A stretch of 63,742 bases of DNA from Betaproteobacteria bacterium Ga0077532 (GTDB lineage: Bacteria; Pseudomonadota; Gammaproteobacteria; Burkholderiales; Ga0077523): contig LNEE01000042.1 in the NCBI GenBank assembly GCA_001464895.1, positions 1 through 63,742 on the forward strand, written 5' to 3'. Of this stretch, positions 8,373 through 17,812 are shown piece after piece. The first letter of the stretch is position 1, and each line of letters opens with the position of its first letter. The notes under the pieces are model-generated. The model did not search any database. It saw only the letters and a program-made list of their open reading frames with translations, and was not told the DNA's origin. Both the position numbers and the translations under genes were made by a program.

Positions 8373-8677
8373 TTCTCCTCCTGTCTGTTGTGAATCGAGC
8401 GATGCGTTCGAATCCGGACTACCGGCAATCCGTGCCTGGCCGATGGCTTTGTGCACTGATGTTGCCGGAGGTGCCGCAGGCAATTTGAGGGACGGTGCGG
8501 GGCCAAGTCAATGCCGATCGCCGAGGAAGAATTCCCTGTCGTGCGACTTGGTGCAGCGCACATGCATGCGTTGACCAAAGCGCGCCAATGGCGATCTCCA
8601 AAGGTTCGCCTTTTCTTGTTGCGATGCGCCAGCGCTGCGTTTTTTCCTGCGATACCGATCGCGACGGCCGACGGACG
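8373..8677. other. Intergenic region, nothing definite
   Basis: This gap separates the alpha/beta hydrolase stop and the Tat-subunit start, both minus strand. It should contain the promoter of the GMC operon. I see only weak, short inverted repeats and no convincing promoter, terminator or gene. Confidence 0.4.
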
Positions 8678-9451
8678 CTACAACGCGGCGGAGAAGGCCT
8701 TGAGCGCGGCGAGAACAACCTCGGGCTGATCGCGATGGGGCGAGTGCCGGCAATCGTCCACCACCACGGGCTGCGTCTGCGGACATCCCCGGGCGATGCG
8801 ATGGATCTGCTCCAGCGTGCCGTACTCGTCGTCGCGTCCCTGCAGCGCGAGGAGCGGCACCGCGATGCCCGGGAGACAGTCCTCGATGTTCCACGCCTCG
8901 AAGCGCGGGTCGAGCCAGATGTCGTTCCAGCCGAGGAACGCGGCATCGGGATCGTCGTGCCAGCGGGCGAGCCGGGCGCGGAGATCCGTCGTTTCCCACG
9001 CAGTGCGTGCCTTGCGGATCTCGGCGATCGAGAACGGTTCGACGAACACGTGCGGGGCCATGACGGCCACGCCCGAGAGCGGAAAACCGGCGCCTGCGTG
9101 GATCAGCGCGATCGAACCACCATCGCTGTGCCCCACGAGGATGGGCCGCGCGATGCCGAGGGTGGCAAGCAGCGGCGGCAGCACGTCGAGCGCCTCGCGA
9201 TGCATGAAGTCCGGCTCTCGCGGCCCGGCGAGGGTGTCGGATCGACCATAGCCTCGACGCGAGTACGCAAGCACGCGTCGGCCCGTGGCCTCGGCGAGCC
9301 GCCCCGGGAAGTCCTTCCAGAGCCCCACGCATCCGAGGCCCTCGTGGAGCAGCACGATGGGCGCGCGGTCGCCCGCCGCCCCGAACCACGCGATCTCGAG
9401 ACGCACGCCGTCGACCGTCGCGAACGACGGCCCCGCCACCTCAGGAGGCAT
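8678..9451 (-). CDS. Alpha/beta-hydrolase fold enzyme
   Basis: A 257-residue cytoplasmic serine hydrolase. The nucleophile elbow GHSDGGS places the catalytic Ser at residue 109. The acid is probably the Asp in LQGRDDEYGT and the base the His in DCRHSPHRDQP. An oxyanion-hole motif LLHEGLG lies near residue 34. Its start overlaps the end of the CoA-ligase gene by 11 bp, so the two are translationally linked. In such operons this fold often serves as a thioesterase or ester hydrolase acting on the aryl acid or its CoA ester. That role is inferred from the neighbour, not from a specific motif. Confidence 0.8.
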   Translation of the reverse strand: MPPEVAGPSFATVDGVRLEIAWFGAAGDRAPIVLLHEGLGCVGLWKDFPGRLAEATGRRVLAYSRRGYGRSDTLAGPREPDFMHREALDVLPPLLATLGIARPILVGHSDGGSIALIHAGAGFPLSGVAVMAPHVFVEPFSIAEIRKARTAWETTDLRARLARWHDDPDAAFLGWNDIWLDPRFEAWNIEDCLPGIAVPLLALQGRDDEYGTLEQIHRIARGCPQTQPVVVDDCRHSPHRDQPEVVLAALKAFSAAL

Positions 9452-11036
9452 CGTCGAGCGCGCGCAGCCGGAAGCGCTGGATCTTGCCGGTGGCGGTCTT
9501 GGGCAGTTCGGCGACGAAATCGATCCAGCGAGGGTACTTGTAGGGCGCGAGACGATCCTTCACGTGCTGCTTCAACTCTGCCGCCAGCCCCTCGGACGGC
9601 GCGTGGCCGGACTTCAGCACGACGAACGCCTTGGGCTTCACGAGATCGTCCGCGTCGGCGCGTCCGATCACAGCCGCCTCCAGCACCGCCGGATGCGTGA
9701 TGAGCGCCGCCTCGACCTCCACCGGCGACACGTAGATGCCGCTCACTTTCAGCATGTCGTCGCTGCGGCCGCCGTACACGTAGCGGCCGTCGGGATCGCG
9801 GCGGTACTTGTCGCCGCTGCGCATCCATTCGCCGAGGAACGTCGCGCGCGTCTTGGCCCGCTTGTTCCAGTAGCCCTGCGCCGTCGTCGGACCACGCACC
9901 TGCAGCTCGCCCTGTTCGCCGTCGGGGACTTCCTTGCCGGAGTCGTCGACCAGGCGCACCTCGTACCCCGGCACCGGGCGGCCCGTCGTGCCGTAGCGGA
10001 CATCGCCGGGACGATTGGACAGGAAGATGTGCAGCATCTCGGTGGACCCGATGCCGTCGAGGACATCGATGCCGTAGTGCTCGCCGAAACGACGGCCCAG
10101 TTCCTCGGGGAGCGCCTCGCCGGCGGAGGTGGCGACGCGCAGCCGCACCTCGTCCCGCTTCGGCAGGTCCGGGCTCGCGAGCATCGCCGCGAAGAGCGTC
10201 GGGACGCCGTAGAAGATCGTGGGGCGATGGTCACGCAGCCGCTTGAACACCGCGGCCGGCGTGGGCCGCTCGGCCATCAGCACGGCCGTGGCCCCGACCG
10301 CGAGCGGGAACACCATCCCGTTGCCGAAGCCGTAGGCGAAGAAGAGCTTCGCCGCGGAGAACACCACGTCGTCCTCACGAATGCCGAGGATGGGTCGGGC
10401 GTACAGCTCCGCGGTCTGGATGAGGCTCGAGTGGACGTGCAGCGTGCCCTTGGGTGCCCCGGTGGATCCGGAGGAGTAGCCCCAGAAGCAGACGTCATCG
10501 GCACGCGTGGGGGCGGGGGGGCCGTAGGGCGCAGCGTCCGCGAGCAGCGTCGAGAGGGCCCGGGTGCCGGCCGGCGCATCGCCCGCCACGATCACGTGCT
10601 CGAGGAACGGCAGGGTTCCGAGCAGCGGCGCGAACTGCGGCAGCAATGCTGCGGACACCACGAGCGCGCGGGCGCGGCTGTCGCGCAGCATGTACTCGTA
10701 GTCCGCGGTGGTGAGCAGCGTGTTCGTGACGATCGGCACGATGCCGGCGTGCACGCAGCCCAGGAACACGGTGGGGAAGTCGATGCCGTCGAGCAGGCAC
10801 ACGAGAACGCGATCCTCCATGCGCAGGCCCAGCCCCGACATCGCGCCCGCGGCTCGCTGCACCCGCTCGGCGAGTGCGCCGTAGGTGTGCTGCCCGGCGT
10901 CGTCGATGAACGCGGTGCGGTCCGCCCGCCCCGCGCGCAGGTTGCGCTCGACGAGGTCGAAGGCGGCGTTGTAGTCGTCGGGGATGTGGATGGCCGGAGG
11001 GCTGGTCGTGTGGTCGGCACGGCTGAGTTCTGGCAT
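9441..11036 (-). CDS. Benzoate-CoA ligase family acyl-CoA synthetase
   Basis: A 531-residue ANL-superfamily enzyme that activates a carboxylic acid to its CoA thioester through an acyl-AMP. The ATP-binding P-loop YSSGSTGAPKGT is at residues 187-198. The C-terminal hinge and lysine motif (SGDKYRRDPDGRYVYGGRSD and LPKTATGKIQRF) are intact, with the catalytic Lys near residue 520. Length and sequence style fit the benzoate-CoA ligase subgroup; 2-aminobenzoate or another small aryl acid is equally possible. The gene sits between an alpha/beta hydrolase (overlapping) and an RraA-like aldolase. No ring-opening genes such as boxABC are in the window. Confidence 0.85.
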   Translation of the reverse strand: MPELSRADHTTSPPAIHIPDDYNAAFDLVERNLRAGRADRTAFIDDAGQHTYGALAERVQRAAGAMSGLGLRMEDRVLVCLLDGIDFPTVFLGCVHAGIVPIVTNTLLTTADYEYMLRDSRARALVVSAALLPQFAPLLGTLPFLEHVIVAGDAPAGTRALSTLLADAAPYGPPAPTRADDVCFWGYSSGSTGAPKGTLHVHSSLIQTAELYARPILGIREDDVVFSAAKLFFAYGFGNGMVFPLAVGATAVLMAERPTPAAVFKRLRDHRPTIFYGVPTLFAAMLASPDLPKRDEVRLRVATSAGEALPEELGRRFGEHYGIDVLDGIGSTEMLHIFLSNRPGDVRYGTTGRPVPGYEVRLVDDSGKEVPDGEQGELQVRGPTTAQGYWNKRAKTRATFLGEWMRSGDKYRRDPDGRYVYGGRSDDMLKVSGIYVSPVEVEAALITHPAVLEAAVIGRADADDLVKPKAFVVLKSGHAPSEGLAAELKQHVKDRLAPYKYPRWIDFVAELPKTATGKIQRFRLRALDDAS

Positions 11037-11065
11037 GGCGTGGATCCGTCGTTCGCGTCAGGGTT

Positions 11066-11746
11066 TCAGAAGGTGCTGTAGCGCTTCAACACCACGTCGA
11101 GACCGGCGCCCGCATCGATCTCGGCGCGTACCTTCGTTTCGCGAGAGGTGAGCTGCTCGGCTTCGGGGAGGATGGCATCGATGACGTCCTGCGGGATCAC
11201 CACCACGCCGTCGGCATCCGCGAGCACGAAATCTCCCGGATGCACGGCGACCCATCGGCTCACCGCACCGCGCATGAAGACGGGGATGCCGCAGCCCGTC
11301 ACCTGCCAGCGCTGCGTGGAGGCCACCGGCGTGCGATAGCGCGCGTGCACCGGGAATCCGTGCTTGGCGATCCAGTGGGAATCGCGCACGCCGCCGTCCA
11401 CCACCGCACCGGCGCAGCCGCGGACCTTCATGCCGAGCGCCAGCAGTTCCCCGAAGCAGCACACGCCCTCGGTCTCGCCAGCCCAGACCGCAATCTCGCC
11501 GGCGCCCACACCCTCGATGGCGCGCATCTTTGCGGGGTCGCCGAGACCTTCGTAAGGGGTCATCTGACCGCGGATCGTGTACGCCCAGCCGCCCATGCGA
11601 AGCGGCTCCGGCGAGAGGGGCGCGAGGTCGGTCGCGAGCACCTGCGCGGACCTGCCAAGGCCGTGGAGCAGATCCGACACCGTGGCGGTGTCCACCTGCA
11701 GAAAGCGGGCGCGGATGGCGTCCGCGTCGGCGCGTCGATCGGCCAT
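11066..11746 (-). CDS. RraA/HMG-aldolase family protein
   Basis: A 226-residue protein of the RraA-like family, which covers 4-hydroxy-4-methyl-2-oxoglutarate aldolases, oxaloacetate decarboxylases and the RNase E inhibitor RraA. The active-site region reads GAVVDGGVRDSHWI (after residue 110), with the Arg-Asp pair that binds pyruvate and metal in the aldolases. VHPGDFVLADADGVVVIP is the other hallmark block. ATG 11746 has GGAG upstream and gives a typical family length; the open frame to 11866 extends into promoter DNA. With the CoA ligase and hydrolase downstream, an aldolase or decarboxylase role in aromatic-acid breakdown is more likely than RNase regulation (inference). Confidence 0.82.
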   Translation of the reverse strand: MADRRADADAIRARFLQVDTATVSDLLHGLGRSAQVLATDLAPLSPEPLRMGGWAYTIRGQMTPYEGLGDPAKMRAIEGVGAGEIAVWAGETEGVCCFGELLALGMKVRGCAGAVVDGGVRDSHWIAKHGFPVHARYRTPVASTQRWQVTGCGIPVFMRGAVSRWVAVHPGDFVLADADGVVVIPQDVIDAILPEAEQLTSRETKVRAEIDAGAGLDVVLKRYSTF

Positions 11747-12050
11747 GGGGTGGCTCCAGTAATCGGGAAGGGCGGCCTCGGGACCGCCGGGGCGAGGAAT
11801 GTTCGCACACCGCCAGCCCATACCCGCGCGGGTCGTCAGGAAATGCCACCCGGGTGCTATATTCACCGGGCTTTACGAGGATGAGCGCGCTCTCTCGGTA
11901 TACGCACCGGGACGAAGTAGCTGCGCGGCACGATGCGTGCTCTTCGCGGAGTCGAGGCCTTACCGGGTCAGGGGCAGGCCGCCAGATGACTGCGGTCCGC
12001 CGGCATGCCAACCCACTGCAGCGCCGGCGGCGCTCCCCCAGGAAGTTTCG
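11747..12050 (+). promoter_or_regulatory. Divergent promoter region; candidate extended -10 at 11855-11863
   Basis: This 304-bp region lies between the minus-strand RraA-like gene and the plus-strand LysM-FecR gene. TGCTATATT at 11855-11863 fits an extended -10 element (TGn then TATATT) reading toward the LysM-FecR gene. No good -35 is visible, as expected for extended -10 promoters. This would leave a leader of about 180 nt. No other structure is evident. Confidence 0.35.
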
Positions 12051-14810
12051 ATGCGATCGTTCCCCCCTTCCATTGCCGACCTGTCGCGATCGATACGTCG
12101 CGCGGTCCTGGGCGTCGCGATTGCAGCCGCCCTGATCGCTCCCGCCGTTGCCGCAGCCCAGGAGTGGCTGTACCCGGTGAAGCCTGGCGAACACCTCTGG
12201 GGGCTCGCCGAACGCTTCCTCGACGGTCACAAGTCGTACGGAAAGCTCCAGCAACTCAACGGCATCAAGGACCCGAAGCGGATGCCCCCGGGCAGCGTGC
12301 TGCGGATCCCGCTCGCGTGGATGCGCCGCGTCGCGACCGAGGCTCGCATCACGGCCCTGAACGGGCGCGTGGAGATCGAGCGCGCCGGCACCGCTGCACG
12401 GCCGGCCGACGTGGGTGACACGCTGCGCGAACGCGATCGCCTGCGTACGGCGCCCGGCGCGCACGCCGCCATCACGCTGCCGGACGGCTCGCAGGTACGG
12501 GTGCTCGCCGATTCCGAGATCGCAGTGGAGGCCATGGCCACCTACCAGAACGCCCGGGTCTTCGACAGCCGGCTGCTCGTGGCCCGTGGCCGCACCGAGA
12601 GCATCGCCCCCACCGACCGTGACGGCGCCACGCGCTTCGAACTGCGCACGCGGGCTGGCGTGACATCGGTACGTGGCACCGTCTTCCGCGTGGCAACCAC
12701 GGACGCCGGCGACGCCTCGACCACCGAAGTCCTGCGTGGCCGGGTCGACGCCGGCAACGACACCGGCAACGTGTCGGTCGATGCCGGGTTCGGCACGGTG
12801 ATGGCGCCGGGCCGCGCGCCGTCACCGCCGGTCGCGCTGTTGCCGCCCCCCGCGGTCGACGGTCTCCCCGCGAAGCTCGTCCGGATGCCTGTTCTCGTCG
12901 AATTCCCGCCCGTCGCAGGCGCCGTGCGCTATCGCCTGCAGCTCGCCGCGGACGCCGGCTTCTCGCCACTGATCGCCGACCTCGCGACGGCGTCCCCCGC
13001 GATCGAGCTGCCTGACCTCCCCGACGGGCGGTATGCCATCCGGGTGCGCGGAATCGACGCGCAGGGCCTGGAAGGGAACGACGCCGCGCGGGACTTCGAC
13101 ATCTCGGCACGACCGGGCGCGCCGAGTCTGGAAGCACCGACAGCCGGTGCGCTGGCAGACGACGCGCCCCCCCGCTTCGCCTGGGTGCCGGACGGCCCCG
13201 CCGATCGCCTGCGCTATCACTTCCAGCTGGCGCGCGACGAGGCATACACGCAACTGCACACCGACGTGCGCGATCTCGCAACGCCGGAGTACGCGCCCAC
13301 CGAACCGCTGCCGCCCGGCGTGTGGCACTGGCGCGTCGCCGCGATCGACACGCTGCGCGGCGATGGCCCGTTCAGCGAGACGCGCGTGCTGCGACGCCCC
13401 GCCCCGCCGCCCGCGGAGGCGACCATCGAACGCTCGCCGCAATCGATCGTGGTGCGCTGGCCCGCGGGCCGTGTCCACGCGACGCTGGCACCGGAGGCGA
13501 CACCGCAGACCGTGGTGGCGGAGGCCATCGTGGACGCAGCCCCGTTCACTGCGCCGCGCCCGGACCCTGGCGTCTACGTGTTGACGGCGCGGACGGTGGA
13601 GGCCGACGGCTTCGAAGGGCCGGCGGTCACCACGCAAGTGGTGCACTTGCCTCCGCCACCGCCGCCCCCGATCCCCACCACGCCTTCAGACGACGCACTG
13701 CTCGACGCAAGTCCCGATGTCCTGATGTGGAACCCGGGTGCCGACGCGGCCGATGGGACCACCTACCGGCTGCAGGTGGAACGTTCGTCCCCCGCGTCGG
13801 ACACGCCGATCGATCGCGACGCGCTCACGGACCCCAGCGCATCGCCGGGCGCCCTCCCGGCCGGACTGTATCGCTGGCGTGTCGCCGCCGCCACGGTCGC
13901 CGACGGGCCCGGGAGTTTCAGCGCATGGAGGACCTTCCGTGTCCTCTCCGCGCCACCGGGGACCCCGACGATCCGCCGGACACCCGACCTTCTGTCGTTT
14001 CGCTGGCCCGAGGGAACACCGCTGCAGGTCTCGCTCTCCGCAGAAGACGGCGGCACGATCTTCGAAGGTCCGGTGACCGATGGCACCGTGGATCTTCCAC
14101 GCCCCGCGCCCGGCCGCTACGTGCTCTCGGCGCGGACCATCGAAGCCGACGGATTCCTCGGGCGCGAAGGCGCCACCACCGCGATCGACCTTCCGGCACC
14201 GCCCGCGCCGCCCGCCCTCGCCGCAGGCGCCACCGCCGATGGGAAGCCCGTCGTGGACGCCCGCCCCGCCCTGCAATGGCCGGCCTCCACGCCCGACGCC
14301 GCGTACCGGCTGCAGATCGCGACGGACGCCGCGTTCGCGGCACCCCTGATCGATCGCGTCGTCGGCAACGTGACATCGGCCACCCACGACACCGCGCTGC
14401 CGCCGGGCAGCTACCGATGGCGCGTCGCGGCAGCCAATGAGCCCGACGGACCGGGTCCGTTCTCCGCACCGCAGACTTTCCGCATCGAAGTCCCCGCACC
14501 GACGATGCTGCCGGCATCGCGCGGCAAGGGGCAGATCGTCGCGCGCTGGCAGGCGGAAGTCCCCGCAACGTCCTACGAGGTCCAGCTCGCGCGCGACGCC
14601 ACGTTCTCGACGGCGGTCGCGACCCGGCGCACCACGGCGCGCGATGCGAGCTTCTCGCTGACGGGCCCGGGCGAGTACTTCACCCGCGTGCGTGGTCTCG
14701 ACGCGGACGGCGAACCCGGCCCATGGTCCAACGCGGTGACCGTGAGGGTGCCGGCGCCGCTGCCGTGGTGGATCTACCCGCTCCTCCTGTTCGGCATCGT
14801 GCTGCCATGA
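12051..14810 (+). CDS. LysM- and FecR-domain exported protein with fibronectin-like repeats
   Basis: A 919-residue envelope protein. A signal peptide spans about residues 1-37. A LysM peptidoglycan-binding domain follows (about 40-88: YPVKPGEHLWGLAERF to GSVLRIPL), then a FecR-type domain (about 105-250, containing LRTAPGAHAAITLPDGSQ and GVTSVRGTVFRV). The rest is a series of five or more beta-sandwich repeats, each ending in motifs like GVWHWRVAAID, GLYRWRVAAAT and GSYRWRVAAAN. A hydrophobic end, WWIYPLLLFGIVLP, may anchor it. ATG 12051 has AGGAAG just upstream; the frame to 11799 is leader DNA. The last codon overlaps the next gene (ATGA), so it is probably co-translated with the CHASE2 sensor. 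Confidence 0.87.
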   Translation: MRSFPPSIADLSRSIRRAVLGVAIAAALIAPAVAAAQEWLYPVKPGEHLWGLAERFLDGHKSYGKLQQLNGIKDPKRMPPGSVLRIPLAWMRRVATEARITALNGRVEIERAGTAARPADVGDTLRERDRLRTAPGAHAAITLPDGSQVRVLADSEIAVEAMATYQNARVFDSRLLVARGRTESIAPTDRDGATRFELRTRAGVTSVRGTVFRVATTDAGDASTTEVLRGRVDAGNDTGNVSVDAGFGTVMAPGRAPSPPVALLPPPAVDGLPAKLVRMPVLVEFPPVAGAVRYRLQLAADAGFSPLIADLATASPAIELPDLPDGRYAIRVRGIDAQGLEGNDAARDFDISARPGAPSLEAPTAGALADDAPPRFAWVPDGPADRLRYHFQLARDEAYTQLHTDVRDLATPEYAPTEPLPPGVWHWRVAAIDTLRGDGPFSETRVLRRPAPPPAEATIERSPQSIVVRWPAGRVHATLAPEATPQTVVAEAIVDAAPFTAPRPDPGVYVLTARTVEADGFEGPAVTTQVVHLPPPPPPPIPTTPSDDALLDASPDVLMWNPGADAADGTTYRLQVERSSPASDTPIDRDALTDPSASPGALPAGLYRWRVAAATVADGPGSFSAWRTFRVLSAPPGTPTIRRTPDLLSFRWPEGTPLQVSLSAEDGGTIFEGPVTDGTVDLPRPAPGRYVLSARTIEADGFLGREGATTAIDLPAPPAPPALAAGATADGKPVVDARPALQWPASTPDAAYRLQIATDAAFAAPLIDRVVGNVTSATHDTALPPGSYRWRVAAANEPDGPGPFSAPQTFRIEVPAPTMLPASRGKGQIVARWQAEVPATSYEVQLARDATFSTAVATRRTTARDASFSLTGPGEYFTRVRGLDADGEPGPWSNAVTVRVPAPLPWWIYPLLLFGIVLP

Positions 14811-17743
14811 GACTCGGTCGATCGCGACTTTCCTGCCGGCTCTCGAACCATGTCTGGCTGGCCATCGTGCCCGTCGTCGTGGCGCTGCTGCTCGCTGGCA
14901 CCGACGTGCTGGAACGGTGGAACGACATCGCGTACGACACGGCGCTGAGGGTCTGGCAACGCGCACCCGCGGACTCCCCGGTGATCGTGGCCATCGACCC
15001 CGAGAGCCTCGAAGCCCTCGGGCGCTGGCCGTGGCCTCGCAGCACCCACGCCCACCTGCTCGAGAACCTGCAGCGTGCGGGCGTGCGGGCGGTCGGGCTC
15101 GACATCCTGTTCGCCGAACCCGATCTCGCAGACGTCGAAGGCGACGCCAGCCTCGCGGCTGCCATGCAGTCGTTCGGACGCGTCGTGCTGCCCGTGGCGC
15201 CGGACAACCGCAGCGACGGCCGCCTCACCACGGTCGGCCCGATCGACGTGCTCACGCAGGCGGCGGCCGTCGGCCACACCGACGTCGAACTCGACGCGGA
15301 TGGCGTCGTCCGCAGTGCGTATCTCGAGGCCGGTCCGAAGGACATCCGCTGGGCGGCGTTCCCGCTAGCCGTGCTGCGCAGCATCGATCCGGCGTTTCCG
15401 GCGCATGCCGCGGCGGAACGTCGACCGGCCTCGGACCATCACGGCATCGGCAGATGGCATCGCGACCGGCGTGTACTGATCCCGTTCTACGGCGGCGCAG
15501 GCACCTTCCAGCACCTCTCGTACGCACGCGTGCTGGAAGGCGCCCCCGAGACGCTGGCACTGCTGCGGGACAGGGTCGTGCTCGTCGGCGCCACCGCGAA
15601 CGGGCTCGGTGAAGCGTTCGCCACCCCCGTGTCGCCGCGGGGCCGGCCGATGCCGGGCGTGGAGCTGCAGGCGCACGTCCTCGCGAATCTTGCGGAAGGC
15701 ACGCTCGTCATCCCATTCGGCACCAGTGCGCGGATGGCGCTGTCGTCCGCATGGGCCCTGCTGCCGCTGCTCATCCTGCCTTGGTGCCGTCCGCGCTATG
15801 CGCTGGTGGCCACCGGATCGCTGATGGTCGCTGTCCTCGTCGCGAGCTGGGCCATGCTGACGCACGGCGGGGTCTGGTTCGGCCCGGCGCCTGCCGTGCT
15901 GGCCATCGCCTTCGCCTATCCGATCTGGAGCTGGCGGCGGCTGGAAACCACGCTCGCCGCCCTGCGCGAGGAACGCGGCCGCATGCGCGCAACGCTCCAC
16001 GCTGTCGGCGAAGGCGTGATCACCACCGATCGCAACGGCCTCGTGCAGTTCCTGAACCCCGCGGCCGAGGTCCTCACCGGCTGGACGCTCGACGGAGCGC
16101 GGGGCCAGCACGTGGACGTGGTGGTACGCGCGATGGACGAATCGGACGGCCGGACCGTCCCCGCTCCGGTCCACGAATGCGTGATCCTGGGCCGCAGCGT
16201 CCGCCCGCCCCAGCACTACCGGCTGCGCGATCGCAATGACCGCGAGTACACGATCCGATGGTCGGCGAACCCGGTCCGCGACGGCATGCACCTGTCGGGC
16301 ATGGTGCTCGCCGTGTCGGACATCACGGAGACGCGCACGCTGAGTGCCGAGATGCTCTGGCAGGCCACGCACGACAGCCTCACGGGGTTGCCCAACCGGT
16401 CGCTGCTGCTCGACCGCATCGGCAAGGCGGTGGCGCGCGCGCGCCGTTCCGGCCAGGGCATCGCCGTGCTCTTCATCGACCTCGACGGCTTCAAGAAGGT
16501 GAACGATGCCTACGGACATCCCGCCGGGGATGCGCTCCTCACCGAAGTGGCCGAGCGCATCGGCCAGGCGAACCGCGCCGAGGACACCGTCGCACGATGG
16601 GGCGGCGACGAGTTCGTCGTGGTCCTCGAGAATCAGGAATCGCGGGAGGGCGTGGAGGCCCGCAGCCTCGAACTCCTGGAAGCGCTCGCGCGCCCCTATC
16701 GCGGCCTGGGGTCCGAGGTCTACATCACGGCGAGCATCGGCGTGAGTCGCTATCCGCAGGACGGTGAGGACGTCTCCGGCCTGCTGAAGCGCGCCGACTC
16801 CGCGATGTACCGCGCGAAGGAGGAGGGCCGCAATTCCGTGCACTTCTTCTCGAGCGACATCTCCGACCGCGCGATGGAACGCCTGTCGCTCGAGCGCGAT
16901 CTCTGGACCGCGCTGCGCCGCGGCGACCTGCGGCTCCACTACCAACCGCAGGTGAACATCGTCACGGGGCAGATCGTCGGCGCCGAGGCCCTGCTCCGCT
17001 GGCAACATCCCGAGCGCGGAGAAGTGCCGCCCAGCCAGTTCATCCCTGTGGCGGAACAGAGCGATCTCATCCACGCCATCGGCGAGTGGGTGCTCGAGAC
17101 GGCCCTCCGTCAACTCGCCGAGTGGCAGGAACGGGGCCTCGACAGCTTCCACCTCGCGGTGAACATCGCACCCGCGCAACTCGTGCGCCGCGACCTCTGC
17201 GACCGTGTGCAGGGCGCGCTCCGGGCCACCGGCGCCGATCCGTCCCGCGTGGTGCTCGAGATCAGCGAGAACCTCTTCCTGAAGGAACCCGTCGTGGTGG
17301 CGGAGATGCTCGCGAACCTGCGGGCCCTCGAGATGCGCGTGGCCATCGACGACTTCGGCACCGGGCACTCGTCCATCGGCCATCTGAAGCGCCTGCCGAT
17401 CGACCAGGTCAAGATCGACATGTCGTTCGTGCGTCCGCTCGCCAATGGCGAGACCGACGTCGCCATCGTGCGCGGGATGATCGCGCTCGCGCACAGCCTC
17501 AAGTTGACGGTGGTCGCGGAAGGCGTCGAGACCGAGAAGCAGTATCAGATCCTCCAGGAGCTGCTGTGCGACGAAGTGCAGGGCCATCATGTCAGCCGCG
17601 CACTTCCCGCCGACGCCTTCGAGATCCTGGTCCGTGCCTGGTATGGGCGCCTGATCACCTCGCCCGGGACGACGTCCATGATCGACACCACCGTACCGTC
17701 GGCCATCGCCCCGGTGCCGGATCCGAGACGCACGTTGCACTGA
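14807..17743 (+). CDS. CHASE2-PAS-GGDEF-EAL cyclic-di-GMP signalling protein
   Basis: A 978-residue inner-membrane sensor. The layout is an N-terminal transmembrane helix (about 17-36), a periplasmic CHASE2 domain (to about 305), a group of membrane helices (about 305-375), a PAS domain (about 395-515), GGDEF and EAL. The diguanylate-cyclase signature GGDEF is intact at residues 599-603 within RWGGDEF. The phosphodiesterase signature EAL is intact at 727-729 (GAEALLRW), with DDFGTG at 848-853. Both activities are therefore possible from sequence, and the net direction is unknown. The start ATG overlaps the stop of the LysM-FecR gene, so I prefer it to the longer frame from 14723. FecR-CHASE2 gene pairs are a recurring arrangement in betaproteobacteria. 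Confidence 0.9.
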   Translation: MRLGRSRLSCRLSNHVWLAIVPVVVALLLAGTDVLERWNDIAYDTALRVWQRAPADSPVIVAIDPESLEALGRWPWPRSTHAHLLENLQRAGVRAVGLDILFAEPDLADVEGDASLAAAMQSFGRVVLPVAPDNRSDGRLTTVGPIDVLTQAAAVGHTDVELDADGVVRSAYLEAGPKDIRWAAFPLAVLRSIDPAFPAHAAAERRPASDHHGIGRWHRDRRVLIPFYGGAGTFQHLSYARVLEGAPETLALLRDRVVLVGATANGLGEAFATPVSPRGRPMPGVELQAHVLANLAEGTLVIPFGTSARMALSSAWALLPLLILPWCRPRYALVATGSLMVAVLVASWAMLTHGGVWFGPAPAVLAIAFAYPIWSWRRLETTLAALREERGRMRATLHAVGEGVITTDRNGLVQFLNPAAEVLTGWTLDGARGQHVDVVVRAMDESDGRTVPAPVHECVILGRSVRPPQHYRLRDRNDREYTIRWSANPVRDGMHLSGMVLAVSDITETRTLSAEMLWQATHDSLTGLPNRSLLLDRIGKAVARARRSGQGIAVLFIDLDGFKKVNDAYGHPAGDALLTEVAERIGQANRAEDTVARWGGDEFVVVLENQESREGVEARSLELLEALARPYRGLGSEVYITASIGVSRYPQDGEDVSGLLKRADSAMYRAKEEGRNSVHFFSSDISDRAMERLSLERDLWTALRRGDLRLHYQPQVNIVTGQIVGAEALLRWQHPERGEVPPSQFIPVAEQSDLIHAIGEWVLETALRQLAEWQERGLDSFHLAVNIAPAQLVRRDLCDRVQGALRATGADPSRVVLEISENLFLKEPVVVAEMLANLRALEMRVAIDDFGTGHSSIGHLKRLPIDQVKIDMSFVRPLANGETDVAIVRGMIALAHSLKLTVVAEGVETEKQYQILQELLCDEVQGHHVSRALPADAFEILVRAWYGRLITSPGTTSMIDTTVPSAIAPVPDPRRTLH

Positions 17744-17812
17744 ACCCACCGGTAACGCGGTAAGTTTCCGGGCGGTCGAGCCGATACCGGACTCCGGAGA
17801 GCGCACCTACCC

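Noticed and set aside
9285..11081. 598-codon plus-strand open frame opposite the CoA-ligase gene
   Set aside because: The minus strand has complete ATP-binding and C-terminal motifs; the plus-strand peptide is low-complexity.
11799..12050. N-terminal extension of the LysM-FecR protein
   Set aside because: It would precede a good signal peptide with a long non-protein-like segment; ATG 12051 has its own Shine-Dalgarno.
15365..17806. 813-codon minus-strand open frame opposite the CHASE2 gene
   Set aside because: It is a mirror frame caused by high GC; the plus-strand protein has complete CHASE2, GGDEF and EAL motifs.
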